Positions 47,967 to 56,488 of a stretch of 64,000 nt of DNA are shown here, in pieces (position 1 is the first letter of the stretch; every line of letters starts with the position of its first letter). The translations under genes and the position numbers were made by a program. Origin of the DNA: Pseudoxanthomonas sp. SL93. GTDB lineage: Bacteria; Pseudomonadota; Gammaproteobacteria; Xanthomonadales; Xanthomonadaceae. The stretch spans positions 2,418,001 to 2,482,000 of the forward strand of contig NZ_CP113065.1 of NCBI RefSeq assembly GCF_026625825.1, given 5' to 3'. The notes under the pieces were generated by a model that did not search any database, was not told the origin of the DNA, and saw nothing but the letters and a program-made list of their open reading frames with translations.

Positions 47967-49145
47967 TCAATCTCCTCGCGGCTGGATGAGTAGGTAGCCG
48001 GCGACCCAATCGGCCCCTCCCCCCAATTCCCCTTTCTTGGGAATGTGACCGCTAATTCGATAGTAGTCCTCTCCAGGATCAAATCCCGATACGCGAGCGG
48101 TCACCGTGTAGACGAACTCTTCCGAAATTCGATGCACCACTTCGGAATCCTGTCGCGCTTTTGAGTAGACCGGCGCATCCAGATAAACGGGGGGAGGATC
48201 GAACTGCACCTCCTTGCGCGGGAAGCGCCTTGCAGTGTGATGTTGCTGCTTTCTAAGTAGGACCGATATCGCACGATCAAGACAGTATCGCGCGTTACTA
48301 GCTGTAGCTTCATTGGGTGGGAAATCGAGCTCATAAGAAAGTTGCCATGGCGAATCCGCATCTGGCCGAAACACTTGCGGTGTTAGCCGAAAAAGATTCT
48401 GCAACTCAGCCGTATTGACACCCCACTCCATCGCGTCAAGGCGGAGCTTCTCATGATCAACTTGTATGTAGTCGAATGGGGTTCGGACGTTCTCCTCAAT
48501 CCAGACCCGATTCCTCTTCCATGAATGTGCTTTGTGCCCAGATCTTGTGAACATCCAGAATGCAAGATCGAGTTCGTCACTAGCATCAATCCATTTGTGA
48601 ATGCTGTAATCGATCTCTATCTCGACGAAGACCGATTTTCTTACCGCGACCAAGGCATCAAACCAGCGCTCTTCGTCAAGCATGCGTGAGGCGTCAATGA
48701 GCAGACTCTTTGCTTCACCATCGTGCAACAGATCGACGAGAAAGACCTCCTGGTACCCCTTGCCAAGAACACTTCGCACCACTTCCTCAACAGCGACAGA
48801 TGCAGCTTCGGCATACGTTTTAACAGTTATTGGCTCGGCCAGCTGGCCATAGTGCTTGCAGATGACGCGCTGCTTATTCATTGCCTTCAAAGTTCCAGAC
48901 TTTATAACCCTATGACCTGTCTTCCCAAGCTCGCCAATTAGCTCATCGAAGCTCTTCGAATCCAAAACCTTCTGCTCATCAACATCGAGCTCGATAAGTA
49001 AGGCCAGAAAAATAATCTCGAGCGCATCCTGCAGAATTATCAGCCCTGCGGTGGACATATGCCGATCGCCTGCCGAGATCAGCCGCGATGACTCGTCGTA
49101 TAGAGCTCTGGCCGTAACGAGCGAATGCAGTGTCGATGACTTCAC
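47967..49145 (-). CDS. Putative HEPN-like protein of unknown function, defence context
   Basis: 392 residues, start GTG at 49145 with strong ribosome site (GGGGAGC, 7 bp before); the open frame reaches further upstream but without a site. Helices predominate in residues 10-150. RVICKH (R93, H98) fits the RX4-6H motif of HEPN RNases, and the sequence around it (KHYGQLAEPI) follows the usual R-N-x-x-K-H-x-G pattern of such proteins. The rest (about 190-392) has mixed beta strands and no known domain. It is the second gene after the AbiJ/nuclease gene at 49236 (90 bp gap), so probably one operon. The HEPN reading is inference. Confidence 0.6.
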   Translation of the reverse strand: MKSSTLHSLVTARALYDESSRLISAGDRHMSTAGLIILQDALEIIFLALLIELDVDEQKVLDSKSFDELIGELGKTGHRVIKSGTLKAMNKQRVICKHYGQLAEPITVKTYAEAASVAVEEVVRSVLGKGYQEVFLVDLLHDGEAKSLLIDASRMLDEERWFDALVAVRKSVFVEIEIDYSIHKWIDASDELDLAFWMFTRSGHKAHSWKRNRVWIEENVRTPFDYIQVDHEKLRLDAMEWGVNTAELQNLFRLTPQVFRPDADSPWQLSYELDFPPNEATASNARYCLDRAISVLLRKQQHHTARRFPRKEVQFDPPPVYLDAPVYSKARQDSEVVHRISEEFVYTVTARVSGFDPGEDYYRISGHIPKKGELGGGADWVAGYLLIQPRGD

Positions 49146-49235
49146 TTTAGCTCCCCTCGACCAACGAAAGATGAAGAGGCTTCGCAATCTCTTTCACAGG
49201 ACGTAAGAAAGCGAATAGCACGACAATAACATGCG

Positions 49236-50111
49236 TCACGACTTGATCCCGAAGAGATCTGCAACCGAGCAAAAGACCTCGCCGCGCTCCGCTGCATGCC
49301 GCACTTTCCGATCCAAAACCTCCGGCAGAGGCAACCGATTGTTGAGCATAGTCCAAACATCATAGCCATCCATGCAGATGATGCTCTTGGCACGCCCAAA
49401 CGCATGCAGTCCTTCGTCGCTAAATCCACTGTTGCTGATAAACAGCCCACGAGCCCAGGAGGCTTTCTCTTGTACTTTTCCGTGGAAGTTGCGCAAGTCA
49501 GCAGCCGGCGTTCGCGGCCCCTGCCACTTGGCCTCTAGTAGATAGAACTCGCCATCGAACTTGAAACTTCCATCTATCTGCTCACCTACCAGCCTGAAGG
49601 GGCTGTTCGGCTGGAGCCCGTATGCCTGGAAGAAGTCTGTAGTGAACTTCTCAAAGGCATAGCCACGAGGCTGTGGCGCTAGGTCATGCAATGCAATAAG
49701 TGCCGACTTAAGCGCCTCTATGGGCACCGGCACTGATGCGGGAGATGGCACCCGGCCTCCATCATCGCCAGCCATTTTTCCCTCGAGCCTCGCAACTACC
49801 TCCAACAGCATTCCATCTGCATTCGGAAGATCGTCTGCCTGACCGGAAAGTTGGTACATGCTGACGCGATACTTGAGAAGTTGTCGAAGAGTGCGTGCGG
49901 CCGTTCCCTTATCTACGGTCTGCAGGAAAGTGCGCAGTCGCTTCGCCTTGGATGTTCCGTTTGTAGCGAAGCGTTCATCGTTGAAATCTATGTTCAGCTC
50001 ATCCAAGAAGAATTCAGCGATAGTCCTGTCGGAGAAGTTCAGGACATAGCCCGACTCCATACCCAGAACACGATCAATGACGCGCATCTCAGATGCCTTG
50101 ATGATCGACAT
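49236..50111 (-). CDS. AbiJ-NTD-like protein fused to a PD-(D/E)xK (Mrr-like) nuclease domain
   Basis: 291 residues from ATG 50111 (GGGGG ribosome site). Residues 20-80 (VLNFSDRTIAEFFLDELNIDF, GTSKAKRLRTFL) read like the AbiJ N-terminal domain found in abortive-infection effectors. Residues 145-230 hold a restriction-type nuclease: FEKFTTDFF, D180 in GEQIDGSF, E193 and K195 in LLEAKW (D-x12-E-x-K), then GLFISNSGFSDEGL. All catalytic positions are filled. Likely a DNA-cleaving defence effector; target is unknown. Confidence 0.7.
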   Translation of the reverse strand: MSIIKASEMRVIDRVLGMESGYVLNFSDRTIAEFFLDELNIDFNDERFATNGTSKAKRLRTFLQTVDKGTAARTLRQLLKYRVSMYQLSGQADDLPNADGMLLEVVARLEGKMAGDDGGRVPSPASVPVPIEALKSALIALHDLAPQPRGYAFEKFTTDFFQAYGLQPNSPFRLVGEQIDGSFKFDGEFYLLEAKWQGPRTPAADLRNFHGKVQEKASWARGLFISNSGFSDEGLHAFGRAKSIICMDGYDVWTMLNNRLPLPEVLDRKVRHAAERGEVFCSVADLFGIKS

Positions 50112-50351
50112 GCAACCCCCTGTCCTTGACATGACCATGATGTCGGCTTGCGGCGAGTCGTACCAGCCGCCTTATGAGGGGATGCCGTGCGCTTATGAAA
50201 CCAAGTAGTCCACTCATCGGGAAATAGCCAGATCAGCGCGGGACGCCCCTCGACGGCTGAATTTCAGCTCGACTCTTTATGCCTCGGATTATCTCCCCGC
50301 CCGTGAAACCCGCAGCAAATCTATACCTAGTGTTCCACACAACATTTAGTG

Positions 50352-50380
50352 TTGACCTTTCCAAAAACCCCCACTATCTT
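50352..50380 (+). promoter_or_regulatory. Promoter of the riboswitch transcript
   Basis: -35 TTGACC (50352-50357), 17-bp spacer, -10 TATCTT (50375-50380). Transcription would begin near 50387, just at the start of the riboswitch. Confidence 0.7.
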
Positions 50381-50387
50381 CGACTTG

Positions 50388-50577
50388 TCGGTTCCGGGGG
50401 TGGCTAACCTCCGGATGAAAAGGGAAGCCGGTGCGGCCTTCGGGCCTATTCCGTCACTGCCCCGCAGCGGTAATTGGGAACGACCCCGCCACACAGCACT
50501 GAGGCCAGGCCTCGGGAAGCGGCGGGTTAGGAGGAAGGCCACGCCTTCCGCGCCCATGAGTCCGAAGACCTGCCGAC
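50388..50577 (+). ncRNA. Cobalamin (B12) riboswitch
   Basis: The conserved blocks appear in order: AAAAGGGAAGCCGGTG (P3-P4 side), CTGCCCCGCAGCGGTAA, CAGCACTGAGG, CGGGAAGCGGCGGG, and the closing GAGTCCGAAGACCTGCC. These are the invariant pieces of the adenosylcobalamin/hydroxocobalamin aptamer. P1 closes around 50388 and 50577 (GTCGG/CCGAC). It is on the plus strand, driven by the promoter at 50352-50380, and stands 145 bp ahead of a small ORF. No btuB or cobalamin transport/synthesis gene is near. Confidence 0.93.
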
Positions 50578-50722
50578 GGCCCCATTCAAAGCACATGGTG
50601 GGGTGGTCGGCTGGCTATGTGCCGGTCGCGGGGCTTTCTGTTGGTTTTCATTTCCCGCGACAGCACCCAGTCTGTATCCCACTTTCTAGGGCGAGTGGGC
50701 GTGCGTTCGCAGGAACGGACCC

Positions 50723-50878
50723 ATGAAAACTGACAATACTCGAAGCAAGTTGCACGTCTACGGCGCGATGAGCGCCCGCGGCGCAGATCGGGCAGGTAAA
50801 ACGCTGGCAAATGCCGTGCTAGTCCTCGCGTCGATGATTGGAATCTCTGCCGTTGTCTGGGTTGCGCGATGGTGGTGA
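50723..50878 (+). CDS. Small single-pass membrane protein behind the B12 riboswitch
   Basis: 51 residues: MKTDNTRSKLHVYGAMSARG, then a basic turn and one hydrophobic segment (LANAVLVLASMIGISAVVWVA). Ends ARWW. AGGAACGG, 9 bp before the ATG, serves as ribosome site. It is the only ORF that follows the riboswitch on its strand, so it is the likely target. It does not look like CbtB, which carries a C-terminal histidine motif. Either a real B12-repressed small membrane protein or the stub of a lost operon. Confidence 0.55.
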   Translation: MKTDNTRSKLHVYGAMSARGADRAGKTLANAVLVLASMIGISAVVWVARWW

Positions 50879-51020
50879 CTGACCACCTTCGGACCAAGCG
50901 ACCCAACGCGCTTCGTTTGCCGTCAGGCAACGGCAGGTGCTACATGCCCCGTTACAGTGCTGGCTCCGCGGGACGTTGAGAGTTCCGGAAACGCTACGTT
51001 TCGAGTCCACGAGGTCGATA

Positions 51021-51046
51021 TGGTTCGAGTCCACCCGTAGCCGCCA
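51021..51046 (+). repeat. Direct repeat, att-like copy 2
   Basis: Copy of the tRNA-Met 3' end, 24 of 26 identical, no other part of the tRNA present. Probable attachment-site remnant. Confidence 0.8.
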
Positions 51047-51202
51047 GATTCCCGTGCGGAATCAACACGAAATGAAAATGCCCACCGCGAGGTGAGTTTT
51101 TTGTTGGGCGTGACCTGAGGCGGATGGGATGGTGCAGCCGTAGGGCGGCTTGGGGTCGGGAGAGGCCGGCTTGCTGAACGAGCCGCAGCAGGGGCGCCTG
51201 AG

Positions 51203-51218
51203 CCCCCCCCCCCCCCCC
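51203..51218. repeat. Homopolymer of 16 C
   Basis: Sixteen C followed by TT and five more C, about 110 bp before the ScaI-like gene. Length is uncertain in most sequencing chemistries. Confidence 0.8.
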
Positions 51219-51326
51219 TTCCCCCACACTTGGCCCCAATGAGATCGGGGGAGCCTGACTGTCAATGGATGGACGTCCGCTTCCCTCCACCCCACAATCC
51301 TCGTCGTCCAAGACGAGGGGCAGGAA

Positions 51327-52085
51327 GTGGCATCTCCATATCAAGGCATCGATGCTAGCAAGTGGCAGGAAACTACTAGACACCTCATAGCGGCCCATCC
51401 GCTTTCGCCGACGGAGATACTGGAAATCGTCCAGATCGCATGGGCACGCGTCTGGCAGACTCGCGTTGGCGATGTGGCTGGAGGGTTCGCGTTGGCAGAA
51501 ATCGAGCCGCCCGCAACCGTAGTCGGTGCGTTCTTCGAACGGCTGTTCGCGAAAGAGTTAGCCACGCGCTACCCCGACAAATGGACCCTGGGGAAAGGCT
51601 CGCAAAAGGATCTACACCACCTGCCAGACGACTCGTTTTCTATCGAGCTCAAGACTTCCGGTCAGCCGGGCTTCTCAATATACGGAAATCGAAGCTATGG
51701 GCAGGAGCTTGAGAACGAAGCGGCTAAGAAGAAAGATAAGTCGGGCTACTACATCACCATCAACTTCTTTGGCCAGACTCTTACGCTTGTCCGTTTTGGC
51801 TGGATCGACGCATCCGACTGGGTTTCCCAGCGCGCCTCAACCGGGCAAATGGCAGGACTCGGGGCTGACGTATACAAGCACAAGCTCGTAGCTATCCCAG
51901 GCCCCTATCAGCTCGCCGCACCTGCGAGACTACTAAAGGGGGTAGGCGAAAAACTCATGAAGGAGCTGCAGGAACTCAAGATCCAGACGGTTCTCGATCT
52001 ACTGAGGCACCAGGGCGAACTGCGCGGGCGCTTGCAAGCACTGCAAAAGGATGCGAGGGATTATTACAAAGACTTATATCAGTAG
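51327..52085 (+). CDS. ScaI-family type II restriction endonuclease
   Basis: 252 residues, start GTG at 51327 with GGCAGGAA before it. The sequence runs ASPYQGIDASKW, HPLSPTEILEIVQIAWARVWQ, EIEPPATVVGAFFERLFAKEL, SFSIELKTSGQPGF, YGNRSYGQ, KDKSGYYITINFFGQTLTLVR and ends in helices. This matches the ScaI endonuclease family, whose known member cuts AGTACT; E and K in SIELKTSG suit a PD-(D/E)xK core. It converges on its methyltransferase with a 12-bp overlap. Recognition of AGTACT here is inference by family. Confidence 0.82.
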   Translation: MASPYQGIDASKWQETTRHLIAAHPLSPTEILEIVQIAWARVWQTRVGDVAGGFALAEIEPPATVVGAFFERLFAKELATRYPDKWTLGKGSQKDLHHLPDDSFSIELKTSGQPGFSIYGNRSYGQELENEAAKKKDKSGYYITINFFGQTLTLVRFGWIDASDWVSQRASTGQMAGLGADVYKHKLVAIPGPYQLAAPARLLKGVGEKLMKELQELKIQTVLDLLRHQGELRGRLQALQKDARDYYKDLYQ

Positions 52086-52970
52086 TGAGGAAACTTGCAG
52101 TTCTGCAGCATGAAGTCGCTCAGCCGCAACATCGCAATAGTCCCCTCTAATTTCGAAGCCAATTGCGAACCTGCTGTTCCTCACGGCTGCGTCTGCAGAC
52201 GAACCAGAGCCCAAGAAAGGATCTAGAACCAGCGCATCGACATTCGAGAATCCCCTCAATACGCGCTGACAAAGATCGGTCGGAAACTGTGCAGGATGCG
52301 GCGTCCGCTCCTTTGAAGCACGACCCCTTCCTGAGGTCACCTTAGCTATTTGCCAAACGTCCGATGGATTCTTTCCGAGCGTATTGCAGCGCAATTTTCC
52401 ATTCTTCTTTTGATTTGGGTACGCCACGTTGGGGTCGCGAATATCGTCCAGGTTGAAGCAATACTTCCCTTCATCCTTGACGTACCACAACAACTTCTCA
52501 TTCCTCGGCGAAAGCACTTTCTTGGCAGCCACGCCTGCGCCGTAGTTCCAGACGATCTCCTGCTGGAGGAAGAATGGGATTCGATCCCACAGCAAGTATG
52601 GAATAGGGATGGATCGCGCGCGCCCAGCCACAGAGACGTACCCCACGTTCAAGACAAACGCGCCCTCGGGACCACTCAACCGATGCAGCTCAGAGATCCA
52701 CTTCTCACACCAGTCCAAATAGTCCGCTAGAGGAAGAACTGACTCGTACTCCTTTCCTATGTTGTAAGGAGGGCTGGTGAAAGAGAGGTCGATACATCCC
52801 GAAGGCAATCGACTCATCAAGTCTAGACAATCGCCTTTGAATATCGCGAAACGGTTACCTCGCGCTCTTGGTTTACCCAGCAAGTTGACAATATCTTCGA
52901 ACTTCTGGCGAGGCGCCTCCTTCAATTCAAGACGTTGGGGAGACTCGAGCCTATTTCGAAGATGCTTCAT
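52074..52970 (-). CDS. N4-cytosine/N6-adenine DNA methyltransferase of the ScaI-like system
   Basis: 298 residues. The catalytic motif IV is TSPPYNIGKEYES (about residue 68) and the SAM-binding motif I follows near the C-terminus as LDPFLGSGSSADAAV; this order is the beta class. SPPY favours an N4-cytosine enzyme, as M.ScaI is. The start ATG is at 52970. It protects host DNA from the convergent endonuclease; the two stop regions overlap by 12 bp. Confidence 0.85.
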   Translation of the reverse strand: MKHLRNRLESPQRLELKEAPRQKFEDIVNLLGKPRARGNRFAIFKGDCLDLMSRLPSGCIDLSFTSPPYNIGKEYESVLPLADYLDWCEKWISELHRLSGPEGAFVLNVGYVSVAGRARSIPIPYLLWDRIPFFLQQEIVWNYGAGVAAKKVLSPRNEKLLWYVKDEGKYCFNLDDIRDPNVAYPNQKKNGKLRCNTLGKNPSDVWQIAKVTSGRGRASKERTPHPAQFPTDLCQRVLRGFSNVDALVLDPFLGSGSSADAAVRNSRFAIGFEIRGDYCDVAAERLHAAELQVSSLLI

Positions 52971-53200
52971 CTGTTGTGGAGTGACGATGAGTAGAGGTTA
53001 GTAGGGCGTGAGAATTGTAGCGAGTTCGACCGGGCGCCGCCCGGGGAGTAGACCGCCCCCCGCTCAGTCGATTGAAGCGACACTGCCCAGGTTGCGACAT
53101 GCCAGTCTCTTTGGGCGAGATTTTGAGGACGATCCGCATCCAATCATGAACCTCCGGCCCTTCCTATCGTTGGCTTACGCCAACCAAGGAAGCCGCCCGG

Positions 53201-54418
53201 ATGTCAGTCACCACCCTCACCAAGCGTCTCGTCGCGACAGCCCAGCCCAAGGATCGCGCGTACGAGCTCAGGGACACGCAGGTACGCGGTCTACTGCTTC
53301 GGGTGCAGCCCAGTGGGCATAAAGCCTGGGTCGTCACCTGGGAGCACGGGAAGCGTCGTACGCTGGGGTCTGCTGGGCACCTGACCCTCGACGATGCCCG
53401 CGAGATTGCCCGGAAGATCATTGCGGAGTACATCCAGACCGGGCTGCCCAGCATCGCCAAGCCCGCCGCCCCGAAGATCAGCCTCGCTGAGTTCCTGCGC
53501 GATCATTACGGCCCGTGGGCGCGCAGCGAACTAAAAGGGGCCGAAAAGTACATCAATCGCCTGAAGCGGGTCTTCCCGGCCGCACTCGACATGCCCATGT
53601 CCGATATCAGTTCGGCCTGGGTCGAGCGCTGGTGGATGGAGCGCCTCCAGACCAAGGCCCGTCCCGACCGGGAGGGTCTCATTACCAAGGCGACCGCTTG
53701 GCGGGACCTTGCCAGCTTCCGGGCCGTGATCGCCAAGGCCGTGAAGTGGGGGATGTTGGAGCAAAACCCTATCCAGCAGCTGCGCATGAAGGCGGCCAAG
53801 CCTCGGAGTGTGGTGCGGTTCCTCAGCCCAGCCGAGGAGCAGCGCCTGCGCGAAACCCTTACAGCGCGCGACCTGGAACACGCTGCAGCGCGCAGGTCGG
53901 CCAATGAGTGGCGAGCAGCCCGGAAGCGGCCGCTGTTTCCCGTGGTGCCAGAGGGTGCCTATGCCGATCATCTGACCCCGGTCGTGCTGCTGGCGATGAA
54001 CACGGGGCTTCGTAAGGGCGAACTGCTGTCGCTGGACTGGTCGGACATCAACATGCAGGCCCGGATGCTGACCGTCCGACCCGAGCACGCCAAGTCGGGC
54101 AAGCAGCGTCATGTCCCCCTGAACGCTGAAGCCATGATGGTGCTGGGTCGATGGGCTTCACAGTCAGCGGGTACCGGTAGCGTGTTTGGCATCACCGGCA
54201 TGAAATCGTCGTGGGAAAAGCTGCTGGTGGAAGCGAAGATCACGGGATTCCGTTTCCACGACTTGCGCCATCACTTTGCAAGCAAGCTGGTCATGGCTGG
54301 CGTGGACTTGAACACGGTCAGGGAACTGCTGGGTCATGCAGACCTGACGATGACCCTTCGATATGCCCACTTGGCACCGGAGCACTTGGCATCGGCAGTG
54401 GAAAAGTTAGCTGCCTGA
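53201..54418 (+). CDS. Tyrosine recombinase/phage-type integrase
   Basis: 405 residues. An N-terminal arm-binding region (DRAYELRDTQVRGLLLRVQPSGHKAWVVTWEHG) is followed by a core-binding helix bundle and a catalytic domain with R in NTGLRKGELLSLDW, H-x-x-R in HDLRHHFASKLVMAG, H in LLGHADLTMT and Tyr in LRYAHLAPEH. All residues of the R-K-H-R-H-Y set are present, so it should be active. AAGGAAG precedes the start. It is probably the integrase of the island; its own attachment site was not identified. Confidence 0.92.
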   Translation: MSVTTLTKRLVATAQPKDRAYELRDTQVRGLLLRVQPSGHKAWVVTWEHGKRRTLGSAGHLTLDDAREIARKIIAEYIQTGLPSIAKPAAPKISLAEFLRDHYGPWARSELKGAEKYINRLKRVFPAALDMPMSDISSAWVERWWMERLQTKARPDREGLITKATAWRDLASFRAVIAKAVKWGMLEQNPIQQLRMKAAKPRSVVRFLSPAEEQRLRETLTARDLEHAAARRSANEWRAARKRPLFPVVPEGAYADHLTPVVLLAMNTGLRKGELLSLDWSDINMQARMLTVRPEHAKSGKQRHVPLNAEAMMVLGRWASQSAGTGSVFGITGMKSSWEKLLVEAKITGFRFHDLRHHFASKLVMAGVDLNTVRELLGHADLTMTLRYAHLAPEHLASAVEKLAA

Positions 54419-54425
54419 CCCTCGT

Positions 54426-56054
54426 CTAGCCAAGCTCCATTGACGGCCCATTCCTCATAGCGTCGATCAGCCGAAGTGCTTGCCGTGCGGCCGTGTGAGC
54501 ACCGGAAAGAGCCGCATCAAGGACGATGTTTGTTAGGAATGTTACATCGTTTGGATCGGCTGTTGCCTCCGCTAGCATTCGCGCCCAGTATGTTCTGAGG
54601 CCCGCAGTGTTACCTGATTGCGACGCAGCATCTTGTTCGATTGCAGCCCATGCCTCGGAAGCACTGCCAAAGCCGATGGCAAAGTCAGTCACAGCCTCTC
54701 GAGCAAATGCCGAAATTTCACGCGAGGTGCCCAGCCCCCGCTCAACAGCCTCTTGAAGACGACTGGCTTTCGCAATTGCCGCTTCATTGCGCTCACGACA
54801 CTCAGCAACTAACGGGTCATTAGGTGCCAGCTGTCTTTGTCGTTCGATTGCATCGATGCCCGCAACCACTTCACTAGTCAACTTTTGCGACAGGGCAGGC
54901 CTCGAACCAGCATCTGCAGCACGAAGCAGCTGGGCACGCAGCTGACCAAGATCGCGCACGCGGCGCACCAAGAACCAGTAAGGACGGGAAGTGCCAGTGG
55001 TGGAGACCGCCGCAGCTATGAAAGGCCAAGCCATGTGCGCCGTCAAATCCTCAACTCCGAAAACCTCAGTCAGTTTCCGCTCGGACATGGCGAACAGGCC
55101 AGCCATTACTCTATCTGGTGGAAGGTCTAGCAGCCCATCGCTCAGACGACCGTTTGCTATAGCGATATCGGCGCCGATCTGATCCTCGATGTTTCGGAAC
55201 TCGGCGCGTAGCGCCTGAAGTTCGATAGGCAGGGCGGCCTGCTCTCGAGTAATCCTTACGGAAATCGCCCTACCCCCACCACTTAGCCTGGCGAGCCTAG
55301 CCGGCTGAGCTTGTTGCAGGGTTGTGACAAGCAGTCTGATGTCACCATCCACGGGAACCACGACCACCCTTTCAAATGCCGCTAGCCAGTCCGGCGCGTT
55401 GCTAGGAATATTGGGAAGAACCAAGAACAGTTGGCGAAGAATCGCCCCCTTCTGCTGAGGCGTTCCAGCTTTCTGGAACTTAGCCACAAGGTCATCCAGA
55501 ATGACAAAGGGCTCCGAATACGCAGAAGACACATCCGGTAAGGAAGCTAAATACGGCTTTATTCTTTGCGACTGAGCAAGGAGGGCCAGAAATCTGTGAA
55601 CCTTGTGAATAGTGTGATCTGCAACCTCCTTAGTGACACCGTAACCTCCGTGCAAAGCTGCCGCACGCTGCTTGACCAATAGCGAGAACGAGGATATTGA
55701 ACCCAGTAGTTCACGCCTGTGAACGGCGTGATCAGAAACGCCCGCAGTAAGGAACGTCGCCCGTGCAACGGGAGCCGCTGACAGCAGCCGAGTAACATCC
55801 TCTAAGACATGGCTGGCAGTTTTAAACTTTCCGTCCGGCGTCAGGACTGCTTCGTCACCGTCCACCTGTACGAGGATGGAGGAGATCGCCTGCTCGGCAG
55901 CCGTGGCTGCCATACCTATGATCGCCGCATGGCTGGCATCTTGCGACCTTGAAACGTGGCGTGCAGGTGTCGCTGCCGCTTGAATTGCGCATGCCAAGCT
56001 GTCCATGCTCGCTTCCAACAGCCGCACTGAACTTCTAGTCAAAAATTGAGGCAA
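54426..56054 (-). CDS. Putative HEPN-like protein, partner of an XRE regulator
   Basis: 542 residues, helix-rich, start TTG at 56054 with AGGAGG 8 bp upstream. RAAALHGG (R130, H135) fits an RX4-6H motif within a helical segment, as in HEPN RNases. The middle (200-330) has mixed strands with DDLVAKFQKAG and FERVVVVPVDGDIRLLV; the C-terminal 200 residues are helical (EAVERGLGTSREISAFAREAV). No close family recognised. It follows the XRE gene by 44 bp on the same strand, so the two form a likely regulator-effector operon. It lies 7 bp past the integrase in convergent orientation. The HEPN reading is inference. Confidence 0.55.
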   Translation of the reverse strand: MPQFLTRSSVRLLEASMDSLACAIQAAATPARHVSRSQDASHAAIIGMAATAAEQAISSILVQVDGDEAVLTPDGKFKTASHVLEDVTRLLSAAPVARATFLTAGVSDHAVHRRELLGSISSFSLLVKQRAAALHGGYGVTKEVADHTIHKVHRFLALLAQSQRIKPYLASLPDVSSAYSEPFVILDDLVAKFQKAGTPQQKGAILRQLFLVLPNIPSNAPDWLAAFERVVVVPVDGDIRLLVTTLQQAQPARLARLSGGGRAISVRITREQAALPIELQALRAEFRNIEDQIGADIAIANGRLSDGLLDLPPDRVMAGLFAMSERKLTEVFGVEDLTAHMAWPFIAAAVSTTGTSRPYWFLVRRVRDLGQLRAQLLRAADAGSRPALSQKLTSEVVAGIDAIERQRQLAPNDPLVAECRERNEAAIAKASRLQEAVERGLGTSREISAFAREAVTDFAIGFGSASEAWAAIEQDAASQSGNTAGLRTYWARMLAEATADPNDVTFLTNIVLDAALSGAHTAARQALRLIDAMRNGPSMELG

Positions 56055-56098
56055 GGCATGCTCCTCCTGACGATGCGGCTATCGAATATGGGGGCGCT

Positions 56099-56488
56099 CT
56101 AAGTCGACCCCTTGAGCGACCTCAAGAATTTCATGCGGTCCGTCGGAGTCAATTTGCTGAATACCAGAATTACTTCGGCCAGTTGATCGTCATCGGCGAA
56201 CAGATACGCGACGGGCACATCAAGGGCCTTCGCCAGCTCGGCTGCCGATTCCATGTCAGCACGGTTGACCTGCTGTTCGTACCGATTGACCCGAACCGCG
56301 CCCTTGTCCTTGGACTGATCCTTATCCACGAGCGCCCCCAGCGCGCGCTGGGAAAGACCCCGCATTGCACGGGCTTCCTTTAAGCGCTTGGCGAATGTCG
56401 CCGTAATTGAGTCTGGGTGGGACAAGCGGAGGTAACGGTCTGTGAACCTTTGAAAGCATGACCCATGTACTCCGCTGGTAACATACAT
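56099..56488 (-). CDS. XRE-family helix-turn-helix regulator
   Basis: 129 residues from ATG 56488. The HTH is FAKRLKEARAMRGLSQRALGALVDKDQSK... with RYEQQVNRADMESAAELAKALDVPVAYLFADDD. A short C-terminal helix follows. The start is uncertain: Met at 56509 is also possible and no strong ribosome site is seen at either. A perfect palindrome, TACCGTATCGGTA, lies at 56489-56501 directly before the chosen start and may be the autoregulatory operator. It precedes the HEPN-like gene in the same operon. Confidence 0.8.
   Translation of the reverse strand: MYVTSGVHGSCFQRFTDRYLRLSHPDSITATFAKRLKEARAMRGLSQRALGALVDKDQSKDKGAVRVNRYEQQVNRADMESAAELAKALDVPVAYLFADDDQLAEVILVFSKLTPTDRMKFLRSLKGST

Larger units (their letters stand above)
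47750..51046. mobile_element. Insert bounded by a duplicated tRNA-Met 3' end
   Basis: The last 26 bases of the tRNA (47750-47775) recur at 51021-51046 with 24 identical. The DNA between (about 3.3 kb) holds an AbiJ/nuclease gene, a HEPN-like gene, a B12 riboswitch and a 51-residue protein, on an AT-richer background. Duplication of the tRNA 3' end is the mark left by tyrosine integrase insertion. No integrase lies inside; one occurs at 53201, outside the repeat. This is either a reduced integrative element or the first of nested inserts. Confidence 0.7.
50879..51326. other. Gene-free stretch with second att-like copy and a C16 tract
   Basis: A 448-bp gap. It contains the copy of the tRNA-Met 3' end (51021-51046), a partial earlier repetition TTCGAGTCCAC at about 51000-51010, a weak terminator-like hairpin CACC-GCGA-GGTG with six T (51083-51102), and a run of 16 C at 51203-51218. 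I see no gene. Confidence 0.6.

Noticed and set aside
50327..50596. ORFs through the riboswitch (both strands)
   Set aside because: They cross the conserved aptamer and have no ribosome site.
50723..50878. Assignment of the 51-residue protein to CbtB
   Set aside because: CbtB also follows B12 riboswitches and has one helix, but it ends in a histidine motif that is missing here.
51021..51046. A second complete tRNA gene at the repeat
   Set aside because: Only the T-arm/acceptor 3' part matches; no D-arm or anticodon arm is found upstream.
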